Part shown: piece by piece, positions 34,441 to 46,425 of the stretch
How positions within the stretch are numbered: position 1 is the stretch's first letter
How the letters are laid out: each line of letters starts with the position of its first letter
Assembly: GCF_020497125.1 (NCBI RefSeq)
Contig: NC_059087.1
Location: 13,363,925 to 13,427,924, forward strand
DNA from: Mauremys mutica
Lineage: Eukaryota; Chordata; Testudines; Geoemydidae
Reading direction: 5' to 3'
Length of the DNA stretch: 64,000 nucleotides
The notes under the pieces: generated by a model
What the model was told of the DNA's origin: nothing
Database searches by the model: none
The model's input: only the letters and a program-made list of their open reading frames with translations
Translations under genes and position numbers: made by a program

Positions 34441-37400
34441 TATACCACACCTGTCACCATGCTATATGAGCACAAGGTAACGTACCTGGCATTACATTAA
34501 TGTCTGAGAATTTACAGACATTTGTGTAGAACCAGGATTCTAATACAATATAGAATGCTGGAGCAGGATACAGTTTCACGTTAAAGCTCTTTTGTAACTC
34601 TTGTATCTTTAAAGTTGCCTCTCTTTTTTTAAGCCTGGAAGTGATTGATTTCCTTTTCAGTTACACAAATGCACTAAAGACACTTTTGCACCGGGTCAAA
34701 TTCTCAGCTCTTAAAAGTTAAAATATATTATCTGGCACTACCACGTATTTTTCATCTCGCATCTCAATGTCTTCGTAGGGCTGAGGCAGTAATTTGCCCT
34801 TGTTTAAGAGGAGAAACTGCCAGTAACAGTATATTTAGAGAGTGTCTTGCAAGTTCCTTATGCTCTGTGGATTTGCTTTCTTTCTAGCATCTTGAGGATT
34901 GAAGAGTTATCTGACTGAGGGGTTGATTCAGAGCATCTTGGAGGTAGCTTGATGGGATGATGCATACAGTTTAAGGGAAGATGGTGGCTGATGTGAGCCT
35001 AGAAGATTTAATACATGGCCTAAAATGAAACTTCAGTGTTTGAGACCTGTATCTATTTCTAAGACGCATTCATTTGGGGGGTTTTAAGTTTTCTTTTCAA
35101 ATAGGAAGAATTACAGCTGAATGTCTGCAATAATTCCTTAGTTTAACAACCTCTTCTCATTGATGTATAGTTTTGAAAGGGGATGATTTTGTAATCCCAG
35201 CTATTCATCTTCTGAATAATTACGTTTGTAATTATTACAAAGAAATAATGAGAACGTCTCTGTATGAATTTTCTTTCATTACTTTACTTTAAAATACATG
35301 CATTGTTTTGAGTACCTGCTTGGGGGAAATTGTGCCGATAAAATAAGAAAAGTAATGATCATTTATAAGTTACAGGAATCATTATCATACCGTATAGGGA
35401 TAAGCACTCACACTGTTTCATTCACTGGAATTCTGTGCTAAAAACTTGAATAGTAGTTTCTGTAAATTAACCTGATATAAAGAGGATAATTGTCCTGCTC
35501 ATGCCCAGGGGTAGAACTGCTGTTAGCATAAAAATATAATTTGGCACTTGTGAAGAACATTTAAAATAAGCTGCTACTTTGTCCATAGTCTTGGTCTTTT
35601 TTCTACAGTTTGCTCAGAAACACACGAGTGGGAGCAACTTCATATGATTCGGTGGTTCTGTGCTTTTCTTCAGCCAGCAGCGAATTTCTCACTGGATGTG
35701 TTTGGTTCTTAACACACAATTTTTTTAGGTGCCATGAGCCTGCTCATTAGCAATAACTACACAGGGCAGCATTGTTGCTAGTGCTTTCTCCAGAAACCCA
35801 AGCTGGTAGCAGGAGCAGAACGATTATATGGCAAGGTAGAGATCTTTTTGGCAGGGAAGCATGAGGCGTCCCAAAGATGATGTCAAGATTGAAATGTAAT
35901 GACAGAGCTAATTGAGGATCTGGCACAGTGCTGAGCCTGCCCTGTACTTACAGCAAGTTAAGTCATGTGCTAATATTGGTAAAGAGTTTCTGTTAGATTC
36001 TTCTAAACACAAAGTTCTCAGGGGGGTTCTTTTGCAGCCTTTTCGGTGGCATCAGTCTGCTAATGCAATAAAACCCTGTTCCTAAAACTCTTGGGTGTAG
36101 TAGCAGCTCATTGACACCAATGGAACGGCTCATGGAAATTAGCACTGTGCTTGGGAGTGTTTGCAAGGTCAGGATCTGTTGGTGACAAGTTCCCATTGCA
36201 GCACACGGGCCATGCTGGATGAATTTGTGCGTGTGCACAAAAGTGCAAGAGGAAAAATACATGACATGAGGAAAAATACACTTCATTTGCATCAAGAGGC
36301 CAGATGTGTGTAAACTAACGTGCAGCTCAAAGAGCTGGGAGAGCAGCCATCTTCCTCCAATACTGAAAAAGAGAGTAAGAAAGCACCTCCTTCCTGGACC
36401 TTCCAACTAAACTGGGTGTTCTCACTGGGCTGTGATGCCAGCCTAGTCCCGCAGGGCCTTGCCGCATATGCAAGGTGTGGAGCATTGACTGGAATTATAC
36501 CAAGGTCTGACTACTGTGGTGGTTAAGGGCATTTAGGATCCAGGCCCATGGTGAGCAATAAGCGCTTATTGTCCAGCTCTGTTCCAAGTAACTGGTTTTT
36601 TTCGTCCACCCACCCTCCCCGCAAACAGCATGCCAGTCTGATAATCATCCTGTAGGAACCACTGTGGGCTCATGGGCCAACCTGGGGCACTGGGACAGTT
36701 GAAGGGAAATAGCGAATGGTTGAGGGACTAGGGTCTCAACAAACTGGGAAGCCAAGAGAAACTCTGAGTAATGGGGAAGAAAGAGATAACGGAGCAATGG
36801 GGAACTAAAACAAAGAAAGGGAAAAAATTGAGGTCCAAGGGAAGAAGCAAGAGGCAGGGAGAAGACTATATAAACGAAGGGTGTTAATAGCTGAGAGTGC
36901 AGATAAGATTTATGCAAGCAAATATTTGTGGGTCTTCGCTATTTTCACAGCCCATTACACCACTATCACAATCTATAAAAATATAACACCTTTATGCTCC
37001 TTAGCATCTGAAAGTTACTGCTGTTTTTAAAAAGTCCTGTTGCTGCAAAGACTGTGGATAGTGTAATTTATGTCACTACGGGATCTTGTGTGTGTGTGTG
37101 TGGTCCTTTCAGAACTTCCTGGAGACACCCAGGAAGTATTTCGGGTGCACAGGAAAGCCTTGTTTTTCTGTAGGATCCACACCCCTCCAAACAAGCAACA
37201 GCTGGTACCCTGTAAGCATTTGCCTTTCTTGGGGGTATTGCCTATTGACCTTTCAAAGACCCCTTCCACACAAAAGGTTTCCTGACAACTCTAAAATGAG
37301 TGATGCAAAGCTGTTGCCTCCGTTTCTACCTGCGTGTAATATTAGTAACTATCTAGTTGACCCTTAAACTCATCTAAATGTGCCCTGGCATAATTGAAGC

Positions 37401-37664
37401 TGCTCACATAATTCTCCATTCAAAATTACAAATGGACCTTTTGGAGAGATTCACCTACTCCCTGGGCACATCTGTACAGATATTTTCATGACTTGCAAAG
37501 AGACTTCCTGCGTATGAGCCCAATCCTGCAACCATAGTCAAGGCAGCACGGCTCTTGAGGACAGGGGGATTGCTCACCTGAAGGAGAGGGGCTCAGATGA
37601 GAAGTGTTTTTGCAGGCTCAGAGCCTATATTCTTGCTAGGCCCAGGTGCGGATACATGTTCATT
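34441..37664. other. Intergenic, unassigned
   Basis: No gene recognised. Contains a short TG microsatellite at about 37086-37102. The minus-strand reading at 35993-36406 has no motif or splice support. Confidence 0.45.
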
Positions 37665-37672
37665 AACTGCAC

Positions 37673-37809
37673 TAGGGTGACCAGATGTCTCGATTTTATG
37701 GGGACAGTCCTGATATTTGGGTCTTTTTCTTATATAGGCTCCTATTTCCCCACCACCACCACCACCACCCTCTGTCCTGATTTTTCATACTTGCTGTCTG
37801 GTCACCCTA
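37673..37809 (+). mobile_element. hAT-like MITE, short form (TAGGGTGACC family)
   Basis: Termini TAGGGTGACCAGATGTC and GTCTGGTCACCCTA. There is a perfect 8-bp target duplication AACTGCAC at 37665-37672 and 37810-37817. A CAC triplet run lies inside. Confidence 0.88.
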
Positions 37810-38347
37810 AACTGCACGGTGTCATTGACCGCACTGTGCACGCCCCACAGAACTTGGAGAATCTCTTCGTTGGAGTGTTAAATTAGATCATTTTCGTTAA
37901 TGAGTTGGTGGTGGCTTTGGTACCACATAATTCAGCCTGATACTGCTCAGGGACAGGCCTGGCTCTGAATCAGCTGGAGTGCATTGGTGGAACTCTGCTC
38001 AGGAGGCTGTGAGTGGAGGGTGAAGCAACTCAGGCCCCTGCTGTAAATGGCTTTAGAAGTCTCATCAGTTTCTTCCTTGCAGATGAACTAGATAATATGT
38101 ACTATACACACCTCCTCTTACAACTGGTATTCCGCTTTATCCTCCCACTGCCATAGAAACAGTGAAACATCCCCAGGAATATTTCTAATCATGCTTATTT
38201 GTAATTTTTCTCTGGATTTTGCTAGGTCCCCTACAAAAAAACCTGAGGATTTTCCTTTAAAAGATAATCTCCCGCCCCCAAAATAAATCTGTCCTGTTTT
38301 TCCGTAAGAATTTTATTTTACATGATCAGTAGCAACTTTATCAGTGT

Positions 38348-38494
38348 CAGGGGGTAGCCGTGTTAGTCTGTATCCACAAAAACAACAAGGAGTCTGGTAG
38401 CACCTTAAAGACTAACAGATTTATTTGTTAATAGCAAATAAATAAATAAACAAATAAATCTGTTAGTCTTTAAGGTGCCACCGGACTCCTTGTT
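38348..38494. mobile_element. Penelope-like fold-back insert
   Basis: The insert starts CAGGGGGTAGCCGTGTTAGT, a very common turtle repeat that I assign, with reserve, to Penelope-like elements. Its 46-bp arms at 38384-38429 and 38449-38494 are inverted copies of each other with two mismatches, separated by a 19-bp AT-rich loop (AAATA units). Flanks AACTTTATCAGTGT (38334-38347) and AACTTTGTCAGTAT (38495-38508) look like a 14-bp target-site duplication. Confidence 0.7.
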
Positions 38495-38696
38495 AACTTT
38501 GTCAGTATTTCTAAGCCACCTATTGGCGAAGCATCTAAAAATACCACCATGTGATAAAGCATCTGAGCAATTCTGAGATGACTATTAGACCAAATTTTCA
38601 GCTGGTGTAAATAGGTGCAGCTCTGCTGACTTTGATGCAGTTCCCACCCATTTACATATTAGCAAAAAATGTATCCCATCTTCTGTAGCTCAGAAG

Positions 38697-38950
38697 GAAT
38701 GGTCTTGTGGTTCAGGCATTGGATGGGACTCAGATCTGGGTTCAAATTCCAGGTCTGGCACAGATTTCATGTGACCTCCAGCACAGCAATCTCTGTGTCT
38801 CAGTCCCAATCTGCAAACTGGGGGATAATATCTCCATTCTCTTTTGTCTTGTCTATCTAGGTTGTAAGCTATTTGTTGCAAGGGCTGTCTAACTCTGTAC
38901 AGCACATAGCATAATGGGGGTCTGATCTCTGTTGCAACTACTAGCATTAT
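38697..38950 (+). mobile_element. tRNA-derived SINE (cryptodiran polIII type)
   Basis: The tRNA-like head contains a B-box-like GGTTCAAATTCC (38739-38750). The body includes CAAACTGGGGGATAATATCT and TAGGTTGTAAGCTATTTG, then GTACAGCACATAGCATAATG and a GGGGTCTGATCTCTG tail. This layout is that of turtle tRNA-derived SINEs whose tail resembles a LINE. Confidence 0.75.
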
Positions 38951-40028
38951 CATATTAACAATGTAACTGTAATTACGTAAACCTACTTTTCCCCAAAAAC
39001 AGTCAAAGAATGGGTTGTCTTTTATTCTTTCCCTTCACACACACACACACAGATCAAAGCAGCACCTGATATATGCACACACTCTGGTCAGTTATCCATT
39101 ATTTAAATCCTTTCAATCAAGAGTAATTACCAACTGGGCATGAGTAAGAGAGCGTGCTCTTGTTTGCCGGCTGTTGAACAATCTGTCCTACTTCCATTTC
39201 AAAATCCCACATAATTGGCTAAAAATACCCAAGGCAGCCCTAAGTTCCACAGTCTCTCTGAATAATTATTACATTTATTTTTTTAATTGATCACTGACCT
39301 TGTCAACACGTAGGGAAACAGCAGGGGTTCTACCATTTGTAAAGGATGAGGGCTTTGGAGACTACCAAAACATGGTATTTATGTTGCGGTGGCCTGCCTT
39401 TTCACAGTAGTACATTCAGCACGTGTATGATTTTTTTTTTTTTGAGAGGCGGGAAGGGAATTAATATTTTCATTCAACTTCACTTTTTATTTCTAGAAAT
39501 GCTGCAGCGCCTGCAAAAGCATTTGAGCTACTGCTAAAAATAAATATGTTCCTAACACCCAATTATTTCAGAGTAGAAGAACCAGTTGTGATTTAAGTTT
39601 TAAGGCAGCATTCAAACAGGCCTCCAAAAATGTGTCCAATTTGCAAGTGATTGTAGGCATAGCATAGGGTAGAGTGCTGCTGGCACCTGCTCGTCTAAGG
39701 GAAGGAATGCATGGGATAATAGAGGAGGAGGGAGCAGATAAGAGAGAAAAAGGAAGGATGGGACGGGGAGAAAACATTGTGAAGAAGATGAGAAGCAGAA
39801 CATAGTGGTTGAATGAACATGTTTCACTGTATGATCCAAGGTCTTTATTGGTAATGTGATGGGATCAACAGATGCTGCTCTGGCATGACCAGTCACTGAG
39901 GTTGCCTTCAGCCAGAAAACAAGTGCGTTTTGTGAAAAAAAATTGAGGTTTTGAAATATTTCATTCCGATGTGGAACCAAAAAGGGGAAAAAAATTCTCT
40001 CACCCACATATACACTCCACCTCCTTCC
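38951..40028. other. Intergenic, unassigned
   Basis: Contains an (AC)n microsatellite at about 39036-39052 and a T-tract near 39430. No gene seen. Confidence 0.45.
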
Positions 40029-40325
40029 ACAGTGCTTAGGGCACTTAACTGGGCTGTGAGAGACCCAGGTTCAAGCCCCTGCTCTGCCTGTTTCAGACGT
40101 GCCCTAGCCAGCTGGCTACAGAGACAGTCTCTCTCTCTCTCTCAATCGCATGTTGGAGCTTTTCCACTTTGTATAAATAATGAAATATTCCTTGGGACAC
40201 AAAGAGAGAGAGAAAGAGACTGATTCTATAACCCAGTGGTTAGGGCCCGGGATGTGGGAAACCAGTTCTGAATCAGGCAGAACAGGGAGTTGTATCCCAC
40301 GGGAGTGAGTGATTGAGTGTCTCAC
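40029..40325. repeat. Composite tRNA-like fold-back repeat
   Basis: A left head with B-box-like GGTTCAAGCCCC (40069-40080) and a right part CCAGTGGTTAGGGCCCGGGA (near 40234) surround a CT run (40126-40144) and a GA run (40203-40220). The two runs are themselves inverted. This matches a common turtle repeat with tRNA-SINE-like ends. Exact boundaries are uncertain. Confidence 0.55.
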
Positions 40326-42225
40326 GTTCCATCTACATTTATTCTATCCGTGTACATGGCTTTGAATTGGGTGGGGAGTGTCAGTGGGCAAGAAGATGCC
40401 CTTAGTGCCCTTCTGGATGCACTTGGGAGTCTGGGACTGAACCATCCATTAGATCCCAACTTACTTTTAGGAGCTAAAAGCCTCAGGGAAAGAGTATCAT
40501 AAAAACACACACAGTGTTTTGGTAGAAAATAACATCAGACCCTTCTCCTGACAACAGGAAAAGGGCCATAAGAACTGGAGGGATCCATTCAAAGTACCAA
40601 GATGCCTTAAAGGGGCACTAAACTATTCCCAGTGTAGGAATCCATCCACATGGGTAGCTACAGTATCCACTCGTCTGCAAGTAGTCATCACTACATGACA
40701 AGATCCAACATGATACGTACATCAAGCCATGAGTCTGTAGTGGGGATGATAACTCTTAGGCATCTCTCCCTACTGGCTGCAAACTGGCTTTCTTTTATTG
40801 CATTTTTTGTTTCTCTAAGTAAGAGCATCTTAATTTTCCTGTTACTTGTTCTATCAAACTGTGATAAAATGGAGGGAGTCCTTCCATGCTCCAAAAGGAA
40901 TACTGACGTTTCTGAAGGACATTTCTGTTTTCACCAACAATCTGACTTGAATTAAGGGACTCGGGGGGGGGGGGGAAGAGGGCGAATCAACACAATCAAA
41001 ACCAATATGTCAAAGAAGAAGAGGAAGGACCTTTCACAATGGCTAATGGACTGTCCTTTAGAAATGGAGTGTTTGCCTCTGGGGACAAAGTTCTAAGTCA
41101 GCCAAGCCTGAAGCGCCTGAAGATCATGCTGTCAATAAGACTGGCTAATTTCACGTTGCCTTCAAGTCAAAGAAAGTTTTTGGAGGTTCATTGCTTATTT
41201 ATTGCCTTGTTTCCTTTTGCTTTGTAAAAAGAAACAGGAAATTCCTGCAAGATAAAAGACATGCTCCCTCTCACCCGGAAGAAAGAGCCTGAGGATTTCT
41301 ATGAATTCATCATTACAAATTGCTGGCAAAGTTAATTGAAGTGCTGGATGGGGCTGAGGAATATTTTTTGCCTTAGATATATTCTTTGCCTAAGTGCACT
41401 CTCTGGTGTAATGATATTTAATGTATCCGTGTACAGAATAAAAATGGATTCCTTTTGGGAAGTAAAAATACCATCTGAATTGCTTAAAATCTATGCATTA
41501 TTTGAGGGTGGTTTGAGAATGATAGTACTTTACAGGTGCAAAAGAGAGAGAAACTTCCCACTTTATTTTCAGGAGCAGCTTCTAATGCAAACAGCTGAGT
41601 TATCTGTTTCTCTGTCTGTCCCTTACTTGGCCGTGTGTTGGAAGAGGAAGCCTTACTACATCTTTTTGCGTGCCTTTTATCAAACAGTACGCTCATTCCC
41701 AGGTGCCTGGGACCTATGCTGAGCCAGCACCAGGAGGTCATTTTGCCTTTACAGAGCTTCGGTTGCTTGTTCGTATCGGGATCATCTCTTCACAAGTGTA
41801 TGGTAAATGTATTAAACATATCCTGTGGGACACTTTTCTTTGTGGCCTGGCTCTTGCAGCAGTGAAAGAAGCAATGATCCATGTTAAGGACAAAGAGGAG
41901 GTAAAAGCCTTCAACATGCTTTACTGCATAGAAATTACAATCGCATGGCAGGTGTCATTCATTTGGGGCATGTGGGCTGAGTCAACGGAAATAAGCTGCT
42001 CAAGTGAAATCCACTCCATCAGCTGAGAGCATAAACAAAACCAGGTCAATAACTTCAACAAGAGCAGCACAAAACCCTCTGATCTGACTGCTGTGTAGCT
42101 TCTTGTTTTAGGCACAAGAGACCTGAATGCCCAGTAGCGCTACCTACAAGTTATGGTGGTAGGGCTGAGAGCACACCCCCATCCATCAGTAGGAGAAGAA
42201 TTAAAGAACAAGAAGAAAGATGGGG
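40326..42225. other. Intergenic, unassigned
   Basis: Contains a G13 run at 40963-40975. Readings of up to 128 codons around 41336-41722 show no motif, no splice context and ordinary base composition, so they are not called as genes. Confidence 0.45.
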
Positions 42226-42510
42226 TTACTGATAAAGCAGCAGGGTAGGATTGTGGAAACCTGGGTTCAATTCTGGGCTCTGCTAAAGACTTCCTGTGTG
42301 ACCTAGAACAAGTCATTTAATCTTTCTGTGGCAGTTTCCTAGTGGTAATTTATTTTTTCCTCTCATCCTGCGCCTGTTTAGATTGCAAGCTCTTTAGGGT
42401 AAGGATACACTCTTACTATGTGTGTGTCCAGTGCCTACCGCGATGGGGTCTGATGTCTGCTGGATCTCTTGGCGTTACTTTAATACAAATAAGTGGGATC
42501 AGATACACTG
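42226..42510 (+). mobile_element. tRNA-derived SINE
   Basis: The head has a B-box-like GGGTTCAATTCTGG (about 42263-42276). Body modules are AGATTGCAAGCTCTTTAGGG and CAGTGCCTACCGCGATGGGG followed by GTCTGATGTC. Same layout as the copy at 38697. Confidence 0.75.
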
Positions 42511-43903
42511 GATTGGGGTTGTGATGATTATATCCATTGGAGCATTTGTGAATGAAGACCAAAGTTTCATCATTTAGTGAAGAAAATATATAAAGATCAG
42601 TGCTGCTATCAATTGTAAATATAATGAATTTAAAGAGCAAACCCTTGATTAGGTTGGGTTTTAATATTGCCTTAAGTCTCAATGTGTACATTTAAAAAAA
42701 AAACAAAAAAAAACCCCACCATTTTCATTGTCCAGAAGGAAAGTGTTATGGGCATGTATATGTATAGGTGCCATCTTCAACATCTCCTGCCATCAACTTC
42801 ACAGCCCTGGCTGACAACTCACTCACATGAATCCGTGGTTCAAACGATCTATGCTAATTAGTCCATCTCCATGTAAGACTCCACTGTTCATTTCATCAGC
42901 AATGAAAGCATGACAAATCCCACATGGGTCACTGAGCTCAGCGTCCTGATGGAAAAAAGGAGGGGAGAGAGATTTTGAATGTGGAAAGTGACAGGGCTGA
43001 AGGGCCAGCCAGAGAGGGAAATGTGCCAAATGCAAAGGTCACAGAGCAGCAGCAGCAGCAGTTAGAACTCTCTTCTGCTGTCTCGCACACGCAAGAGCCG
43101 GCACTCAGAGACGGGAGCTGAATTGTGACCAATTACTTGCCCAGTGAAGTTAATTGTGTCAGTGATTTTTGGCTGAACATCGCTGGAGTGCAGCAGCCAG
43201 CAGGGTGCTGCTGGAGAGGAAGAAATGCAGGTTGATTTCTGCCACCTTGGGGTGAGGATTGCAGACATTCGTTCAGGCCACTTCACTAAATGAGTCAGTG
43301 GGCACAAGCACTTTTCCCAAGTGGTATCACAGTGCAACTCATGTGGCATTCACAGCACTTTGGTACCAGTTTCTGAAAGTGAACATGGGGTCCCGACATC
43401 TTGGATTGCAAACAGCCTCGTAGCAGGAGGAGGAGAGGAAACAGCTCTGCCAAGGAGTGCAGCTGAAGCTCCTTCACTCGCTGCTGTCTCTTCGCAGAAA
43501 GGGAAACGGTTTTCACACTATCTGATTACAAAGCTGGAATTCAAGTCACATTCAGGTTCACTGTGCTGATAAGCAGGAGCCTCACTAGACAGGGCAGTGC
43601 TGATCTAAATGGTCCCCAGAGACCATTAGCTAGAGTACCGGAATGGGGATTAAAACAAGAAAACCTAGCAGTGTAGAAGGGAGATACTTAGTGGCCTACT
43701 CCTCAGGATAGTGCACGTAAGACTTGACAGGAGGAGAGAGAAGCCCTGTAGAAGATGGAAGCAGAGTAATGGAGTGCAGGCCTGAATAAAGCAAAGGAAG
43801 ATGATGATAGCCAGCTGGACTTACTGTAGGGTAAACCAGAGCCGCAAACCTTCTTTGAAGTGGGAGGGACATTGATGAAAAGACACCGTCTGAAGACTTG
43901 TCT
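42511..43903. other. Intergenic, unassigned
   Basis: Holds an A-rich tract at about 42692-42714. No gene or clear transposon recognised. Confidence 0.45.
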
Positions 43904-44032
43904 TTGGGTATGTCTACACTGGCAGAGTTTTTGCACTGTCAGTTTCACCGGTGATAGGGAACCGGTGAAAGTAAAGCACTGGTTTGTGTACCCACTTAAT
44001 TCCTCAGGCATCAGAGAGTGTTTACATTAGCA
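43904..44032 (+). mobile_element. MITE with GGGTATGTCTACACT end, left part, interrupted
   Basis: Starts GGGTATGTCTACACTGGCAG, resembling the terminus of the element at 4155. It is broken by the hAT-like insertion at 44033-44344 and appears to resume at 44353 (GCACTTCCATCGCTGATGAG). Its right terminus was not located. Confidence 0.55.
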
Positions 44033-44344
44033 CAGAAGTCGGCAGCCTTTCAGAAGTGATGTGCCAAGTCTTCATTTATTCACTCTAATTTAAGGTTTCG
44101 CATGCCAGTAATACATTTTAACATTGTTAGAAGGTCTCTCTCTATGCCTATATATTATATAACTAAGCTAGTGCTGTATTGTAAAACAAACAAGGTTTTA
44201 AAAATATTTAAGAAGCTTCATTTAAAATTAAATTAAAATGCAGAGGCCCCCGGACCAGTGGCCAGGACCCGGGCAGTGTGAGTGCCACTGAAAATCAGGT
44301 CGTGTGCCGCCTTTGGCACATGTGCCATAGATTGCCTACCCCTG
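44033..44344 (-). mobile_element. hAT-like MITE (CAGGGGTAGGCAAC family), nested
   Basis: Its plus-strand ends are CAGAAGTCGGCAGCC and GATTGCCTACCCCTG. There is a perfect 8-bp target duplication CATTAGCA at 44025-44032 and 44345-44352. Its interior matches 56694-57004, including AAGAAGCTTCATTTAAAATT. Confidence 0.87.
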
Positions 44345-44352
44345 CATTAGCA

Positions 44353-44600
44353 GCACTTCCATCGCTGATGAGAGCAACGCTCTAGGGCAGCTATCCTACA
44401 GTGCAGCTCTCTCCAGTTTGACAATGGGTCTTGTGGGAAGAGGGGGGAGTGATCGTGGGGCATCCTGGGTCCCTGCACAGCCTCGTCTCCCCAAACACCG
44501 ATCAGCTCCAGGAGCTCAGCATTGCTCCAAGCAGAGGATCGTTTGCTCTGCGGAGCAGGCATTGTCACCTGGCCAGATAATCATGTTCACCATCACATCA
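44353..44600 (+). mobile_element. Probable continuation of the interrupted MITE
   Basis: The reading picks up after the duplicated CATTAGCA with sequence reminiscent of the interior of long GGGTATGTCTACACT elements (ATCCTACAGTGCAGCTCTCT, GGGGCATCCTGGGT). The right end is undefined. Confidence 0.4.
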
Positions 44601-44734
44601 GTGAATCATGATTAAACCAGGGTCCCTGTTCCAGAGATTAATTATACAGAATGTTTTTTAAAAAAAAAGACCTAAACCCCACAATATTTCCTTTATTCTA
44701 AATAAAATTTGCTGCCTTTTTCTACTTCAGGTGA

Positions 44735-45080
44735 TGTCCCTGGTTCTTGTATTATGAGAAATGGTGAGACCGGGCCATGCTGTTATCTTCTCTATACCAT
44801 TCATTGGTTTATACATGTCTATGATGGTCCCTGTTTTTCATCTCTTCTCTGAAGAAAACAGTCCCGCTTTCCGTGCGAGTTTTTCCATGCCCCTAATAGT
44901 TCTCATCGCCGGTCTCTGAACCCTCCTCTAGTTCTGCTGTAGCGTTTTTGAAATAGAGTGGCCAGAACTGAATTTGGTATTCCAGCTGAGGATGCACCCT
45001 TCATTTTTATAATGGCACTTTCAGTATCGTTCTCTATCCCATTCCTTAAGCATCTGCACACTGAGCAGAGGTTCTCATCT
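44735..45080 (-). mobile_element. CR1 LINE fragment
   Basis: On the minus strand this is CR1 3' region. The plus strand carries the usual antisense landmarks: TCTCTGAACCCTCCTCTAGT, AGAGTGGCCAGAACTGAATT, and TATTCCAGCTGAGGATGCAC. Degraded and truncated at both sides. Confidence 0.7.
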
Positions 45081-46205
45081 TCCCTATATCTGATTCAGTT
45101 GCAAGGAAGCAAGAAGTGTATTGCAGAAGAGCTCCATAATCCCAGATTCTGTAGTGTCAGATGAAAGCCTCATGAATCTCTAGATTAAGTTTAAGAGGGA
45201 ACAAGAAGACATTTGCAGCTGCCTCGTTGATTTTTGTATCTCCTCTCATTTCTGCATCCTGTTGCACTGCTCAGAATTAAATGCTTAGGAAGGCACCTGA
45301 TGAAGACTGCAATCTCAAGAGTGTAACCTACCTTTGTCGTCTCATGTTGTTAAAATCTTTTCTTCTTGTCCAAGGCATTGACTGTAATTCCCTTCTGTAG
45401 ATGGTGAAAAGCATGAGTAGCTGTTACTTTGACTTAGGGGTAGTCCTCAGGTCGGTTGGAAGTAGTTTTTTCATGCAAGTGGCTCAGTTCATAAGCTCTA
45501 CAGCAAATATCACCCGTCAGACAAATTGCAGAGCCGTGAAGAGGTTAAAATAGCAGAGTTGACTGCTATCTTTTGTCAAATGTGTAACTTATGAGCCTAA
45601 CTCCTGTGATAAATCGGCACATAAAACATTCCAAGAGTAATCCATTTTTGTGACAATTGAGGCAGGACAGGAAAATTATAGAAACGAAACCCCTTTTTTG
45701 AGATGTCTTCAGATTGCAATCTTCTGACCTTTCTTAAACATTCATAAATTATAGTCTGAAGCTTCTGAGCTATCCCCAGCCCTAGCCAACAACAGTCAAG
45801 ATAAGGGAGGCTAGTGATTGAATTTGTGACAGCAGCAAAACTAATATTTTGTGGTAAAGTCAGCCTGTTTAAAGTGTATAATCTAGGGCCTTGAAATTTC
45901 CATGTCATATTATTTTCACCTCAAGCGCCTAAAGGGAACAAACACGCCATTCTGTTTTGGAGAGCAGCACTGAAAGGAAGAGCAATTGAATTTAGAAATT
46001 GGAGCTAGTGGTGCCAGTTTTATCTCATTAGCCAGCAGGTTTTCAGTGGCTTGTTATGACAGTCAGGGCACTAATAGAGGCTTTCAGTTGTCGATGATCC
46101 TGATTAGCATAAATCAAGGGGACAGTCACATAAATTAGAGGCGAGCCAACTTGGTCGTGGTCCGATAACTACTCATTTCCTGTGTACCAATAAAATCACC
46201 CTGCC
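45081..46205. other. Intergenic, unassigned
   Basis: No gene or repeat boundary seen. The minus-strand reading 45597-45908 lacks any motif. Confidence 0.45.
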
Positions 46206-46340
46206 TGTAACGTGGTGGAATAGGTAGGGCTCTAGTGTGGAAGTCAGAAGACCTGGGTTCAACTCCATCTGTGCAAGCTGCCCTGACCCATTTGTGCTTT
46301 GAACTCTTCTGGGTGCTCCACCTCTAGGGGACTGGTTTAT
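46206..46340 (+). mobile_element. tRNA-derived SINE head fragment
   Basis: The tRNA-like segment (GTGGTGGAATAGGTAGGGCT) carries a B-box-like GGGTTCAACTCC (about 46256-46267). The body is short and cut before the LTR-like element that starts at 46426. Confidence 0.55.
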
Positions 46341-46425
46341 TCCTATGTCTGTGTTAAATTTTAGCCTCTCTCTGGAGACTGCCAGCAAGGATGCCAGTTG
46401 TGGTGGTTATATTCACTTATCCCAG

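Noticed and set aside
35993..36406. Minus-strand reading of 137 codons
   Set aside because: The longest minus-strand reading outside repeats, but with no domain, no conserved-looking block and no splice sites.
38697..38770. tRNA gene-like segment with a B-box
   Set aside because: Acceptor and anticodon stems are not maintained and the segment is followed by a SINE body shared with other copies, so it is a SINE head and not a tRNA gene.
41336..41865. Plus-strand readings of 128 and 76 codons with hydrophobic stretches
   Set aside because: No motif, no supported start or splice context, and overlapping readings on the opposite strand.
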